In this document: positions 9,220-17,784 of the stretch, in pieces
Numbering within the stretch: position 1 is the first letter of the stretch
Layout of the letters: each line of letters starts with the position of its first letter
The notes under the pieces: generated by a model
What the model saw: the letters and a program-made list of their open reading frames with translations, nothing else
Databases searched by the model: none
Told to the model about the DNA's origin: nothing
Position numbers and translations under genes: made by a program
Source: Roseateles koreensis
GTDB lineage: Bacteria > Pseudomonadota > Gammaproteobacteria > Burkholderiales > Burkholderiaceae_C
Assembly: GCF_028595305.1 (NCBI RefSeq)
Contig: NZ_JAQQXS010000013.1
Coordinates: 62,001-126,000, forward strand
Direction of reading: 5' to 3'
Length of the DNA stretch: 64,000 nt

Positions 9220-11870
9220 CCCAACAGGCCGCCCATGGACTTGATGCCGATAAACAAGACGGCGCCGATCAGCAAGTTCTTGAAGCCGACGTAGCTGAGC
9301 ATGTCCATCACGCTGGCGCGGCGGTAGTTGGCGCGCCACCAGGGGCCGTCTTTCACATAGCGCTTGCCGGCCAGGCGGATCAGCACCTCGTAGACGCTCC
9401 AGCCAAACCACCAGCCGATGATGGCGCTCTGAGAGAGCCGCCCGCTGCCCGCCAGCAGCCAAGCCATGCTGGCCGCAATGGCCAGGGAGAAGCCTGCGAT
9501 CTGCAGCGCGCGTTGCGAGGCGAAGGCGCCGGCATTCCAGGGCCAGAGATGGTCCCAAAGCTCCAGGGCCAGCCACTTGAGGCCGCGGGCGTTGGTTTTG
9601 TGCGCGGGCATGGCCGGGTCGGTGGGCATGCGCGGGTCCGGGCCTGCGGCGACCTTGGCATTCATCGGCGGCATGGGCTCGATGGGGATGAAGTAGCCGT
9701 TTGCCCCGATCGGGGTGATCAGCAAACCGTCGCGCTCGCGGCGCTTGCGCTCCTTGGCCAGGGGCGGGCAGCCCTTTGCGTCGGTGTAGAGAATCATGCA
9801 GTCCAGGCAGTGCAGGCATTCGCGGTGGTCGATGCGGCCGGCCGCGTCAATAGCCAGGGAGCCACAGCCCACGGCGCAGGCCTTGCAGCTGTTGCAGTCC
9901 TGCTTGCGCTTGAGGCCGAACCAGCGGAAGGTGCTGGGCATGGCCAGCGCCGCGCCCAGCGGGCAGATGTACTTGCAGTACGGCCGCTCGATGAACAGCG
10001 AAGCGCCCAGAATCACGCAGACAAAGAGCCCGTAAGGCCAGGCGCGGTGGCTGATGCCCACCAGGAAGGTGGTCTTGAAGGGCTCCACCTCGGCCAGCAT
10101 CTCGGCCAGGCCCATGGAGAACATGGACACGGTTAGCAGGCCGAAGAACACGCCGTACTTCACCCACTTGAGGCGGTCGTGCCACACGCGTGGCAAGTGG
10201 CCCTGCCAGCGCTTCAGGCCGATCTTGCCGGCGACTTTGTAGAGTGCTTCAGACAGCGAGCCAAACGGGCACATCCAGCCGCAGAACAAGCCGCGGCCGA
10301 ACAAGAACACCGTCAGGATGATGAAGATCCAGAACAGGAAGATGAATGGATCGCTGAGAAACAGCGACCAAGTCCACTGGAACAGCAGCGAGTGGAACCA
10401 GGTCAGCACCTGGGTGATCGAGGGCTGGGCCATGGCGCCGAAGCCGACAAAGCCGATGCTCAGGGCCCAGGCGGTGTACTTGAAACCCTCGACCGGCCAT
10501 TTGTTTTTGTGCGTGGCGAGGCGGGTCAGGCGCTCGCGCAGCGCGTAGACCACCGTCACGGCGATCAGCAGCACGGCGAACAGGCTGATCTCCAGCGCGC
10601 GACTTTTCCAGACCCGCACCCAGGGCGCAGCGGCTTCTTGCAAGGCAGGGCGGCCGCCTTGCAGCAGCTTGTCATCCAGCCAGACCTGGGCGTCGAAATT
10701 AACAAAGCTGCGCGTGCCCGTGGCGCGGTCCACCTTGTTGCCGAGGAAGGTCAGCTTCCATGGATAGGCCGGCGAGAAACTGGGGTTGCGGACGATGAAG
10801 ATGGCCGACTCGTTGAAGTCCGGCGCACCCGCCGCCTGCAGGCTGTAGAGGTTGAGGTAGTCCAGGTCGCGGAAGGTGAAGGAGTCGCCGCCCTGCTTGA
10901 GTTGCACGCGGTCATAAATGCCGCCGCGCACAAAGCCCGAGCCCTTGAATGACTCCACGCCCGCGCTGCGCAGCACAAAGACGGCATGTTCGCCCGCCTT
11001 GAGCTTGGCTTGCAATTGCTGCCAGCCGTGCGCGCCCAGCAGGCTGGTGGCGACATCGGGGTGGTTGAGGTCACCGAACCAGAGTTCAATGAAGGGCTGG
11101 TCGCTGTGGTCCAGCCCCAGTTGCTCCGCGCGCACGCGCAGTTGCTGCACGGCGCCCAGGCGTTTGAGGTCGGCCCAGCTCAGGGGCTTGCCGTTCGTTT
11201 CGAAGCGTGCTGTCTCGCGTTGAATGGGCGGCAAGATGCCCACTTGGCGGGCCACGGCCTGCCCGGAGGTCAGCATGACCTGGTTCTGTGCGATCACCGT
11301 GACGGTGGCGCCAGAGATGGCATCGAGACCGAGCACGCCTTCATCGGGGCGCGACTGGCCAATCTCCAGGTTGTCGGACACCGACTTGCCCAGGTACTGT
11401 TTGTTGAAATTCAGCAGCGCCGACTCCGGGATGCCCAGCAGCAAGATGGGCTCGGAGTGCTTGAGCACCTTGGTGCCGACAAAGTGGCCGGTTTTGTCCA
11501 GGCCGATCAAGGTGACCACCGGCTTGCCGGAGTAGGCCGGCGTGTCGGTGATGTCGGTGGAGAGCATCACATAGCCCAGCAGCGGCTTTTTGCCCGCGGC
11601 GTCGGGGGGGCCATAGGCTTCGACATAGGGTGGTGAGCCCAGGCGATCGGAGAAGCTGCGCGCGCCGGGAAACACCTCGGTGCAGGGCAGCAGGGCGCAC
11701 ATGTCCTTGGCCTGCTGCAGGCCGGCGGGCAACTGCGCCTCATAGGCGCCGCCGCCCGACGCGCTGTGGGCACCGCTCGCGCCCAGACCCAGGCCGAGCA
11801 GCAGCAAAAATGCGGCCATGCAGGAGCATCGCTCCAGCAGGGCCGCCAAGGAGTGGCATCGCGAAAACAT
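9216..11870 (-). CDS. nosR: NosR, membrane flavo/iron-sulfur protein for N2O reduction
   Basis: About 884 residues. After a signal segment comes a periplasmic FMN-binding domain with the flavinylation motif SGATVT near residue 190, then several membrane helices. CGWMCPFG and CKYICPLG cysteine motifs follow, and then two ferredoxin-type clusters (CNSCKACAVGC and CLHCLDC). NosR moves electrons towards NosZ and is needed for nos expression and for NosZ activity. The ATG at 11870 is chosen for an AAGAGA ribosome binding site and a signal-like start; an upstream start at 11984 is less likely. The FMN should be attached by the ApbE-type enzyme encoded at 14672-15739. Confidence 0.95.
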   Translation of the reverse strand: MFSRCHSLAALLERCSCMAAFLLLLGLGLGASGAHSASGGGAYEAQLPAGLQQAKDMCALLPCTEVFPGARSFSDRLGSPPYVEAYGPPDAAGKKPLLGYVMLSTDITDTPAYSGKPVVTLIGLDKTGHFVGTKVLKHSEPILLLGIPESALLNFNKQYLGKSVSDNLEIGQSRPDEGVLGLDAISGATVTVIAQNQVMLTSGQAVARQVGILPPIQRETARFETNGKPLSWADLKRLGAVQQLRVRAEQLGLDHSDQPFIELWFGDLNHPDVATSLLGAHGWQQLQAKLKAGEHAVFVLRSAGVESFKGSGFVRGGIYDRVQLKQGGDSFTFRDLDYLNLYSLQAAGAPDFNESAIFIVRNPSFSPAYPWKLTFLGNKVDRATGTRSFVNFDAQVWLDDKLLQGGRPALQEAAAPWVRVWKSRALEISLFAVLLIAVTVVYALRERLTRLATHKNKWPVEGFKYTAWALSIGFVGFGAMAQPSITQVLTWFHSLLFQWTWSLFLSDPFIFLFWIFIILTVFLFGRGLFCGWMCPFGSLSEALYKVAGKIGLKRWQGHLPRVWHDRLKWVKYGVFFGLLTVSMFSMGLAEMLAEVEPFKTTFLVGISHRAWPYGLFVCVILGASLFIERPYCKYICPLGAALAMPSTFRWFGLKRKQDCNSCKACAVGCGSLAIDAAGRIDHRECLHCLDCMILYTDAKGCPPLAKERKRRERDGLLITPIGANGYFIPIEPMPPMNAKVAAGPDPRMPTDPAMPAHKTNARGLKWLALELWDHLWPWNAGAFASQRALQIAGFSLAIAASMAWLLAGSGRLSQSAIIGWWFGWSVYEVLIRLAGKRYVKDGPWWRANYRRASVMDMLSYVGFKNLLIGAVLFIGIKSMGGLLG

Positions 11871-12027
11871 GGTCTCTTTCAACAAGGCCGGCGCCGCACT
11901 TCTGTTTGAGGTGCAGGGCGGCACCGGCGGCAGGACGGCGGGGCTCGAGACCGCCTCCTCAGGACAGGGCTGCATCGAATCCACCGCGACAGCACGATGG
12001 CAAACGACGCAACCTTTGCGCTTGCTT

Positions 12028-13962
12028 TTACGCTTCGACGATCATGCGCGTGCGCATCTCCAGGTGCAAGGCGTGGCAGAAGTGGGTGCAGTAGCACCAG
12101 TACACGCCGGGCTTGTCAGCCACAAAGGTCACCGAGGCCGTTTCCTGCGGGTTGACGATGAAGTTGACGTTGTATTTGGGAATGGCGAAGCCGTGGGTCA
12201 AGTCCTCGACCTTGTCCAAGTTGGTAAGGGTCAGGGTGACCACATCGCCCTTTTTGAGCTTGAACTCACGCATGCTGAACGCGGGGGCCTGCGAGGTCAA
12301 ACGCACCTCGACCTTGTTGCCCTTGCGGAACACGCCCGATTCCTTGGGGTCCTTGATCGCATTGGGGAACTCGTCCAGCTGGTAGACCTGCTTGGGGCTC
12401 AGCAGTTCGCGCTTGAAGATGATGAAGTCGTGCGGCTCGCTGCGCACCGGGTGGTCGGCCAGCAGCACCATCTTGTCGCCCGAGATGTCGACGAACTGCT
12501 CGTTCTCAGGATGCAGCGGGCCAACGGGCAGGAAGCGGTCCTTGGAGAACTTGCAACCCACCGCCAGGAACTTGCCGTCGGCAGCCCGGGTTTCAGATTG
12601 GCTGGCGCTCAAGTGGCCCGGTTGGTATTGCACGTCCAGGCGGTCCACCACGTACTTGGCGCTCTTGTCGCCACCGTGGAACTTGATGGCGGCCTCGATG
12701 TTCCACTTCACGATCTGGCTGTCCAGGAACAGCGTGGTGTAGGCATTGCCGCGGCCGTCAAAGGCGGTGTGCAAGGGGCCCAGGCCCAACTCGACTTCGG
12801 CCACGATGGCCTTGTCGGGTGACTCCAGCTTGCCGTCGAAGTAATCCAGCATCTTGGCGAGCTCAATCACTGTGCCGGTGGGCGAAAGCTTGCCGGCGCA
12901 GATGAAGTATTTGGCGTCCGGGCTGGCGTTCACGCCGTGCGGGTTCTTGGGAACGGACACGTAGGCGGTCAGCGCGGTCTTGGCGTCTTTGTTGGACGCG
13001 CGGGTACCGTCCACCACGGGCACCTTGGAGTCCCCGTAGGTCTTGAACTTGCCTGCCTTGACCGCAGCCTCGATGCGGGCGATGTTGAAGAACAGGCAGG
13101 AGTCGCGTTCCGCGGACATCATGTCCTCGTACTTGACGCCCATCTCGGTGTTGTACTGGTTGGTCGCCGCCAGCTTGCCGTCGTAGGAGGTGGCGGTGAG
13201 GTCGCAGTTGCCGTCGATCAGCACTTGCCAGCGCACTTCCATGCTCTCGGCATCCACGCAGGTGAACAGCGAGTGGTAGGTGCTGCCGTCTTCACTGCCC
13301 ACGGTGTTGGGCAGGGGCGTGGAGAACTCACCGCCACAGAACACGCGGGTGGTGTAGTTGATCTTCGGGTCCACTGGGTCAGCCTTGTCCGGGAAGATGC
13401 CGTGGAAGCCCTGCACATTGGGCAGCTCGGTGATCTTGTCGCAGATGAAGTAGTCCAAGCGGATACGCGCGATACGGCTGTTGATCTTGTCGTTGATCCA
13501 GGCGTAGCGGCCGTCGTAGTTGCCGTCCTTGTAGGAGGCGTGGGTGTGGTGGGTATCGGCAACGGTGTACTTCAGGCTGCCGTCGGCCTTGGTGCCCATG
13601 ATTTTCTTGGACTCATTGGTCAGGCCCCAGCCCACCAGTGCGTCAGGCACAAAGCAGGGAATGCGATGGATTTCGCGGCCCGAGGGCATGCCCAGCACGC
13701 GCATATCGCCGGTGTGACCGCCGCTCCAGAGGCCGTAGTAGGTGTCCAACTCACCCGGCTTGAGGTGGGTGGCGTTGGCCACGCCGCCTTCATGGCCCGC
13801 TGGCGCGGGGCCGGAGGCGCTGGCGGGTGCTGCGGTGCCGGGCTTGTCGCTGCAGGCCACGGCCCCCAGCGTCAGGCCGGCCAGGGCCGCGCTGTTCATG
13901 AAACGGCGGCGGCCGAGTGCGGGTTGGCCGATTTCTTCGGTGTTGATTTTCTTGTCGCTCAT
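12028..13962 (-). CDS. nosZ: Nitrous oxide reductase NosZ (clade I, Tat-exported)
   Basis: The 644-residue enzyme reduces N2O to N2 in the periplasm. It starts with a Tat signal (RRRFMNSAALAGL near residues 18-30), the hallmark of clade I NosZ. The CuZ region begins with DTHHTH near residue 135. The C-terminal cupredoxin domain carries the CuA ligands in CTHFCHALHLEM, with spacing C-x3-C-x3-H-x2-M. The length is standard. A 157-bp gap separates it from nosR downstream, and the divergent intergenic region upstream carries an FNR-type box. No internal stop or missing ligand was noticed. Confidence 0.98.
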   Translation of the reverse strand: MSDKKINTEEIGQPALGRRRFMNSAALAGLTLGAVACSDKPGTAAPASASGPAPAGHEGGVANATHLKPGELDTYYGLWSGGHTGDMRVLGMPSGREIHRIPCFVPDALVGWGLTNESKKIMGTKADGSLKYTVADTHHTHASYKDGNYDGRYAWINDKINSRIARIRLDYFICDKITELPNVQGFHGIFPDKADPVDPKINYTTRVFCGGEFSTPLPNTVGSEDGSTYHSLFTCVDAESMEVRWQVLIDGNCDLTATSYDGKLAATNQYNTEMGVKYEDMMSAERDSCLFFNIARIEAAVKAGKFKTYGDSKVPVVDGTRASNKDAKTALTAYVSVPKNPHGVNASPDAKYFICAGKLSPTGTVIELAKMLDYFDGKLESPDKAIVAEVELGLGPLHTAFDGRGNAYTTLFLDSQIVKWNIEAAIKFHGGDKSAKYVVDRLDVQYQPGHLSASQSETRAADGKFLAVGCKFSKDRFLPVGPLHPENEQFVDISGDKMVLLADHPVRSEPHDFIIFKRELLSPKQVYQLDEFPNAIKDPKESGVFRKGNKVEVRLTSQAPAFSMREFKLKKGDVVTLTLTNLDKVEDLTHGFAIPKYNVNFIVNPQETASVTFVADKPGVYWCYCTHFCHALHLEMRTRMIVEA

Positions 13963-14116
13963 GGGGAAAAGTCCTCGTCAGTTGGAACTTGAATGGGGCG
14001 CCTGATGCGGCGCGACATGAAACGTGAGGCGGTCGCGAACTTGGACCGAAGCGCCGGGGGGGGTTGGGTCCTTGAGTGAGGCTGGCGAATGGTTGCCCAA
14101 GGCAGATACATGGGCC

Positions 14117-14130
14117 TTGAACTGGTTCAA
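14117..14130. promoter_or_regulatory. FNR/DNR-type box between nosZ and the cytochrome c gene
   Basis: TTGAACTGGTTCAA is a near-perfect palindrome with the TTGA-N6-TCAA core of FNR/DNR operators. It sits in the 274-bp region between divergent nosZ and the cytochrome c gene, centred about 161 nt from the nosZ start codon and 113 nt from the cytochrome start codon, so it could serve either promoter or both. The rest of the intergenic region shows no other feature I can support. Confidence 0.65.
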
Positions 14131-14236
14131 GAAAATCAAATTCAATACGGCGGGCCGCAAATATCGCGGCGCGGGCCTTTCGCAAACATCGGTGACTCCG
14201 CAGAATGGCTGCCTACGTCCCATTCAGGAGGAATTC

Positions 14237-14653
14237 ATGCGTTCCCATATCGCCCTTGTAGTGGCATCGGCCTGCCTTGTTATGTTGGCGGCCTGCGGTC
14301 AAAAAGAATCCGCTGCGCCAAGCTCACCCACAGCATCGCCAACGGCTCCAAGTGCCCCGGTGGCTGCAGTGACACCCGCACCGACCCCGGCCGCAGAAAA
14401 CATCTTGGGCAAGAGCACCTTTGGCAAGGTCTGCGCCATGTGCCATGCCGCGGGTGTGGCGGGCGCTCCCAAGCCCGGCGACAAGGCCGATTGGGGTCCG
14501 CGCATCGCCCAGGGCAAAGAAGTGCTTTACAAGCACGCGCTTGAAGGCTTCACGGGGGCCAAAGGCATGATGCCGGCGCGCGGCGGTGGCAGCACGCTCA
14601 GCGATGACGAGGTCAAGGCGGCCGTCGATCACATGGTGTCTTTGTCTCAGTAA
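14237..14653 (+). CDS. c-type cytochrome lipoprotein
   Basis: The 138-residue protein has a lipoprotein signal (LAAC, cysteine near residue 19), an Ala/Pro/Thr-rich linker (about residues 22-52) and one haem c site CAMCH near residue 66. A methionine in GAKGMMPARGGG is the likely sixth ligand, as in cytochrome c5-like proteins. The start is set by an ideal AGGAGG ribosome binding site at 14226-14231, 5 nt before the ATG. It is divergent from nosZ and shares the FNR-type box region, so it may donate electrons to NosZ or NorC (inference). The next gene, an ApbE homologue, follows within 20 nt. Confidence 0.92.
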   Translation: MRSHIALVVASACLVMLAACGQKESAAPSSPTASPTAPSAPVAAVTPAPTPAAENILGKSTFGKVCAMCHAAGVAGAPKPGDKADWGPRIAQGKEVLYKHALEGFTGAKGMMPARGGGSTLSDDEVKAAVDHMVSLSQ

Positions 14654-14671
14654 AGTTTGACGGTGAACAGC

Positions 14672-15739
14672 ATGCCCTTGACCCGCGCTGCACCCCTGTC
14701 CCGACGGACTTGCGCCTGGGCGATCCCGCTGCTGGCCGTGGGCTGGTCGGGGAGTCGTCCTGCACAGGCGCTGGCCTTGGCGCCAGCGGTGTCGCAATGG
14801 CGTGATTCGCGCGCGTTGCTGGGCACGCAGATCGACATGGTGGCCGAAGGCTTGCCTGCGCCTGAATTGGCACGGGCCATGGACAGCGCCTTTGCGGAGA
14901 TTGCCCGACTCAGCGCCATGATGAGCCGCTATGAGCCGGGCAGTGCGCTGAGCGCGGTCAACCGCGCTGCGGGCCTTGGCGCCGTGCCTGTGCCCGCTGA
15001 ATTGATGCAGGTGCTGCAAGCCGGGCAGGCGCTCAACCGCCGAAGCGACGAGCTGTTTGACATGACGGTCGGTGCCTTGAAGAGCTGGCACTTCGAGCCG
15101 GGGCAAACGGGCGGCATGCCCCGCCCGGCCCAACTCGCCCGGGAGCAGGCGCTGGTCGGCACCGACGGTTTGCACCTCGACGCGCGTGCCAGCACCGCCT
15201 ACCTGCGCCGCGCCGGCATGGCGCTGGACTTGGGCGGGGTGGCCAAGCTTCCTATTCTTGCCGCAGGCTTGCGCAAGCTGCAGGCGCAGGGTGTGCAGAA
15301 TGCCCTGATCAACGGCGGCGGCGATGTGTTCTACCTCGGGCGCACGCAGGGCCGGCCTTGGCGGGTGGGCTTGCGCGACCCGCGCCACCCCAGCCAGGTC
15401 TTGGGCGTGCTGGCGCTAGAAGGCCAGGGCTTGTTGGCGGCCAGTGGCGACTATGAGCGTTGCTTCATTCAAGACGGGGTGCGTCAGCACCACATCCTGG
15501 ACCCGCGCAATGGCCGCCCCAGCCAGGGGCCCTGCGGGGTAAGCTTGCTGGCCCGCGACGTCGATGCCGTCAATGGGATGGGCGCGGTGTTCATGATTGG
15601 CGGCAAGCTGGCCGGTGAACGGGCGCTGGCAAAAAATCAGGGATCGCGGCAAAAGGGCGATGTCGAGTTTCTTGTTGTCGAGCGCGACCAAACCCTTTGG
15701 GCCTCGCCCGGCATGCGCCAGTCGCTGCGTAAGGGCTGA
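14672..15739 (+). CDS. ApbE/NosX-type FAD:protein FMN transferase
   Basis: The roughly 355-residue protein has an N-terminal signal peptide and the ApbE fold: SRYEPGSALSAVNRA near residue 90, LDLGGVAK near 190, NALINGGGDVFYLG near 215 and HILDPRNG near 275. ApbE enzymes attach FMN to threonine of SGAT motifs; here the evident target is NosR, and NosX is the name used in nos clusters. Two positions differ from the usual family pattern: N instead of T in HILDPRNG, and VDAVNGMGAVF where a DALSTA-like block is common. In-frame TTG (14657) and GTG (14663) are alternative starts. It is co-directional with the cytochrome gene, 18 nt downstream. Confidence 0.87.
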   Translation: MPLTRAAPLSRRTCAWAIPLLAVGWSGSRPAQALALAPAVSQWRDSRALLGTQIDMVAEGLPAPELARAMDSAFAEIARLSAMMSRYEPGSALSAVNRAAGLGAVPVPAELMQVLQAGQALNRRSDELFDMTVGALKSWHFEPGQTGGMPRPAQLAREQALVGTDGLHLDARASTAYLRRAGMALDLGGVAKLPILAAGLRKLQAQGVQNALINGGGDVFYLGRTQGRPWRVGLRDPRHPSQVLGVLALEGQGLLAASGDYERCFIQDGVRQHHILDPRNGRPSQGPCGVSLLARDVDAVNGMGAVFMIGGKLAGERALAKNQGSRQKGDVEFLVVERDQTLWASPGMRQSLRKG

Positions 15740-15830
15740 GTTCGCCGAGCCTTTTTTGACCCACATCCACCCGACCGTGACGTACAGTTCGCCAGGTTGC
15801 TAATTGGCAAATTACACGGACTTGTTGAGC

Positions 15831-15862
15831 CCCGGCGTTTCAAGAATCCCTGAAACGCCGGG
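15831..15862. terminator. Perfect 12-bp inverted repeat after the apbE-like gene
   Basis: CCCGGCGTTTCA (15831-15842) and TGAAACGCCGGG (15851-15862) form a perfect 12-bp stem with an 8-nt loop, about 90 nt past the apbE-like stop and 60 nt before the next start codon. There is no T-run after the stem on either strand. It may be a factor-assisted terminator, a transcript-end stabiliser or an operator. Confidence 0.5.
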
Positions 15863-15922
15863 CGGGTGGATGAAAAAGGACATGCAAATTCAATTCGGTG
15901 CTCCGACGGCCCTGGCCGTTCC

Positions 15923-16693
15923 ATGATGGGCCGGCGTCTTCTGGCCTTGCTGGTGGGTTTGATGCTGGTCGGCGCGGCACGGGCGGACGAGATCGTGCTC
16001 GCCTCGCCCGAGTATTGGTGCCCCTTCAGTTGCAAGGCCGGCTCTGCGCAAGAGGGCTTTGCGGTGGACATCATTCGCGCCATCTTCACGGCCGAAGGCC
16101 ACCGCGTGCGCCTGGTCAATGAGAACTACAGCCGGGCGCTGCTGGATGTGCGCGCCGGCATCTACACCGCCACGCCGTCTACCTTCCACGAAGAAGCGCC
16201 GGACTTTGTGTTTCCAGATGTACCCGTCACACGCAACCGTTTTTGCGTCTACGCGAAGGTGGGCAGCGCCTGGAGCTATACCGGCACGGCATCGCTAACG
16301 GCAAATCGCATCGGCATCATCAAGGACTACGCCTACGGGCCGGCTTGGGATCAATTGATGAAGCAAGAGCCCAAGCGGTTTGACCTGCACGCAGGAGACG
16401 ATCTCAGCGAGCGCATGATCCGGCGCTTGATGCTGGACCGCATCGACGCCTTCGTCGAGGAAGAAAACCTCATCAGCTACACGCTGAAGCAGCACCCCAA
16501 ATTGGCGGCGCGAGTGGCCGGTTGCGACGCGCCGACCTATGCCTATATGGCCATTTCACCCAAACTGGCCAAGGCACAGGGGTATGCACAGATTTTTTCA
16601 ACCGGCATGCTCAAGCTGCGCAAATCGGGGCGCCTTGCCGAAATCCTGGCCCGTTATGGCGTGCCGGAGTGGTCCTGGCCCAGCCACCCGTGA
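15923..16693 (+). CDS. Periplasmic solute-binding protein, family 3 type
   Basis: The 256-residue protein has a Sec signal peptide (about residues 1-22) and the two-lobe bacterial extracellular solute-binding family 3 pattern: EYWCPFSC at the mature N-terminus, GFAVDIIRAIF near residue 50, VPVTRNRFCVYAK near 100, and a hinge/return segment IGIIKDYAYGPAWD near 130. Cysteines in the first block may form a disulfide. No permease or ATPase is next to it, so it may act as a stand-alone sensor or binding protein. The ligand is unknown. A second protein of similar type is encoded at 20316-21119, on the other side of the SAM hydrolase and TonB receptor genes. Confidence 0.75.
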   Translation: MMGRRLLALLVGLMLVGAARADEIVLASPEYWCPFSCKAGSAQEGFAVDIIRAIFTAEGHRVRLVNENYSRALLDVRAGIYTATPSTFHEEAPDFVFPDVPVTRNRFCVYAKVGSAWSYTGTASLTANRIGIIKDYAYGPAWDQLMKQEPKRFDLHAGDDLSERMIRRLMLDRIDAFVEEENLISYTLKQHPKLAARVAGCDAPTYAYMAISPKLAKAQGYAQIFSTGMLKLRKSGRLAEILARYGVPEWSWPSHP

Positions 16694-16844
16694 ACGCATG
16701 GGCTTGAGTTGCGGTAGGGGTGCCACAGTTCATGTCAGGGTTTGTACTGACTCTGCGACGTGAGCCGGTCTCGGCGGGTCTGCGCATGCGGGTTCTCGGG
16801 TGTAATCCAGCATTTGCCGCAAAAGCTAGTTGGAGCTATTGAAA

Positions 16845-17768
16845 ATGAACATGAAGCCATTTGGACAAGGCGGCCGTGCGCTGTTGCTGGGCGCGACGCT
16901 GGCGCTGACGATGGGTTGGGCGCAGGCACGCACGCCCTTGGTGTTGATGACTGATTTCGGCCAGGCCGATGGGGCGGTGTCGGCGATGCGCGGCGTGGCC
17001 TTCGGGGTGGACGAGGGCTTGAATGTGTCCGACCTGAGCCATCAGATCCCTGATTTCGACATCTGGACGGGCGCTTACCGGCTGTACCAAACCGCCAATT
17101 ACTGGCCCAAGGGCTCGGTGTTCGTGACCGTGGTGGACCCCGGCGTGGGCACGCTGCGCAAGTCGGTGGTGCTGAAGACCAAGACGGGGCACTACTACGT
17201 CGGCCCCAACAACGGGCTCTATACCCTGGTGGGCGAGCGTGATGGCGTCGAAGCCCTGCGCGAGATCGATGAAAACGTCAACCGCCTGCCCGGCTCCGCC
17301 GAGAGCTACACCTTCCATGGGCGCGACGTTTACGCCTACACCGGCGCCCGGCTGGCTTCGGGGCAGATCAGCTTTGAGCAAGTCGGCCCCGCGCTGGACG
17401 TTGCCAGTCTGGTCAAGCTGGACTACCAAAAGCCCCAGCGCCAGGGCGACACCTTGGCGGGCAACATCCCCGTGCTGGATGTCAATTTCGGCAACGTCTG
17501 GAGCAATATTCCGAAGTCCATGCTCGATGGGTTGAACCTCAAGCCCGGTGAAAAGCTGCGCGTGCGCTTCTACCAAGGCAAGCGCCTGGTGGCGCAGGTG
17601 GTGGCGCCGTTCGAAAACTCGTTCGGCGGCGTGGCGCCGGGCAAGCCGATGGTTTATGTGAACAGCTTGCTGAACTTGTCGGTGGCTATCAACCAGGGCA
17701 ATTTCGCCAAGTTGCACAAGATCCAGTCGGGTGCGGATTGGCACCTCGACGTCAGCAAAGCACATTGA
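16845..17768 (+). CDS. Exported SAM hydroxide adenosyltransferase (DUF62 family)
   Basis: The 307-residue protein has a cleavable signal peptide (about residues 1-28) followed by the SAM hydrolase/halogenase fold: VLMTDFGQADGAV near residue 32, VVDPGVGTLRK near 95, PNNGLY near 118 and FHGRDVYA near 160. The Asp-Arg-His set used by SAM hydroxide adenosyltransferases (D and R in DPGVGTLR, H in FHGRD) is present, so SAM cleavage to adenosine and methionine is expected rather than halide chemistry. Location outside the cytoplasm is unusual for a SAM-using enzyme. The start at 16845 has GGAG 9 nt upstream. The TonB receptor gene begins 16 nt after its stop. Confidence 0.88.
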   Translation: MNMKPFGQGGRALLLGATLALTMGWAQARTPLVLMTDFGQADGAVSAMRGVAFGVDEGLNVSDLSHQIPDFDIWTGAYRLYQTANYWPKGSVFVTVVDPGVGTLRKSVVLKTKTGHYYVGPNNGLYTLVGERDGVEALREIDENVNRLPGSAESYTFHGRDVYAYTGARLASGQISFEQVGPALDVASLVKLDYQKPQRQGDTLAGNIPVLDVNFGNVWSNIPKSMLDGLNLKPGEKLRVRFYQGKRLVAQVVAPFENSFGGVAPGKPMVYVNSLLNLSVAINQGNFAKLHKIQSGADWHLDVSKAH

Positions 17769-17784
17769 AACCCGGAGCCCTCTC

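Noticed and set aside
11871-12027. 157-bp gap between nosZ and nosR searched for a second FNR box
   Set aside because: No TTGA-N6-TCAA type site was found; a separate nosR promoter cannot be supported.
12937-13992. 351-codon plus-strand open frame opposite nosZ
   Set aside because: Shadow frame of nosZ; no start context and no family resemblance.
16694-16844. Leader before the SAM hydrolase/TonB operon searched for a SAM or cobalamin riboswitch
   Set aside because: No conserved riboswitch boxes were recognised by eye; a covariance-model search would be needed to exclude one.
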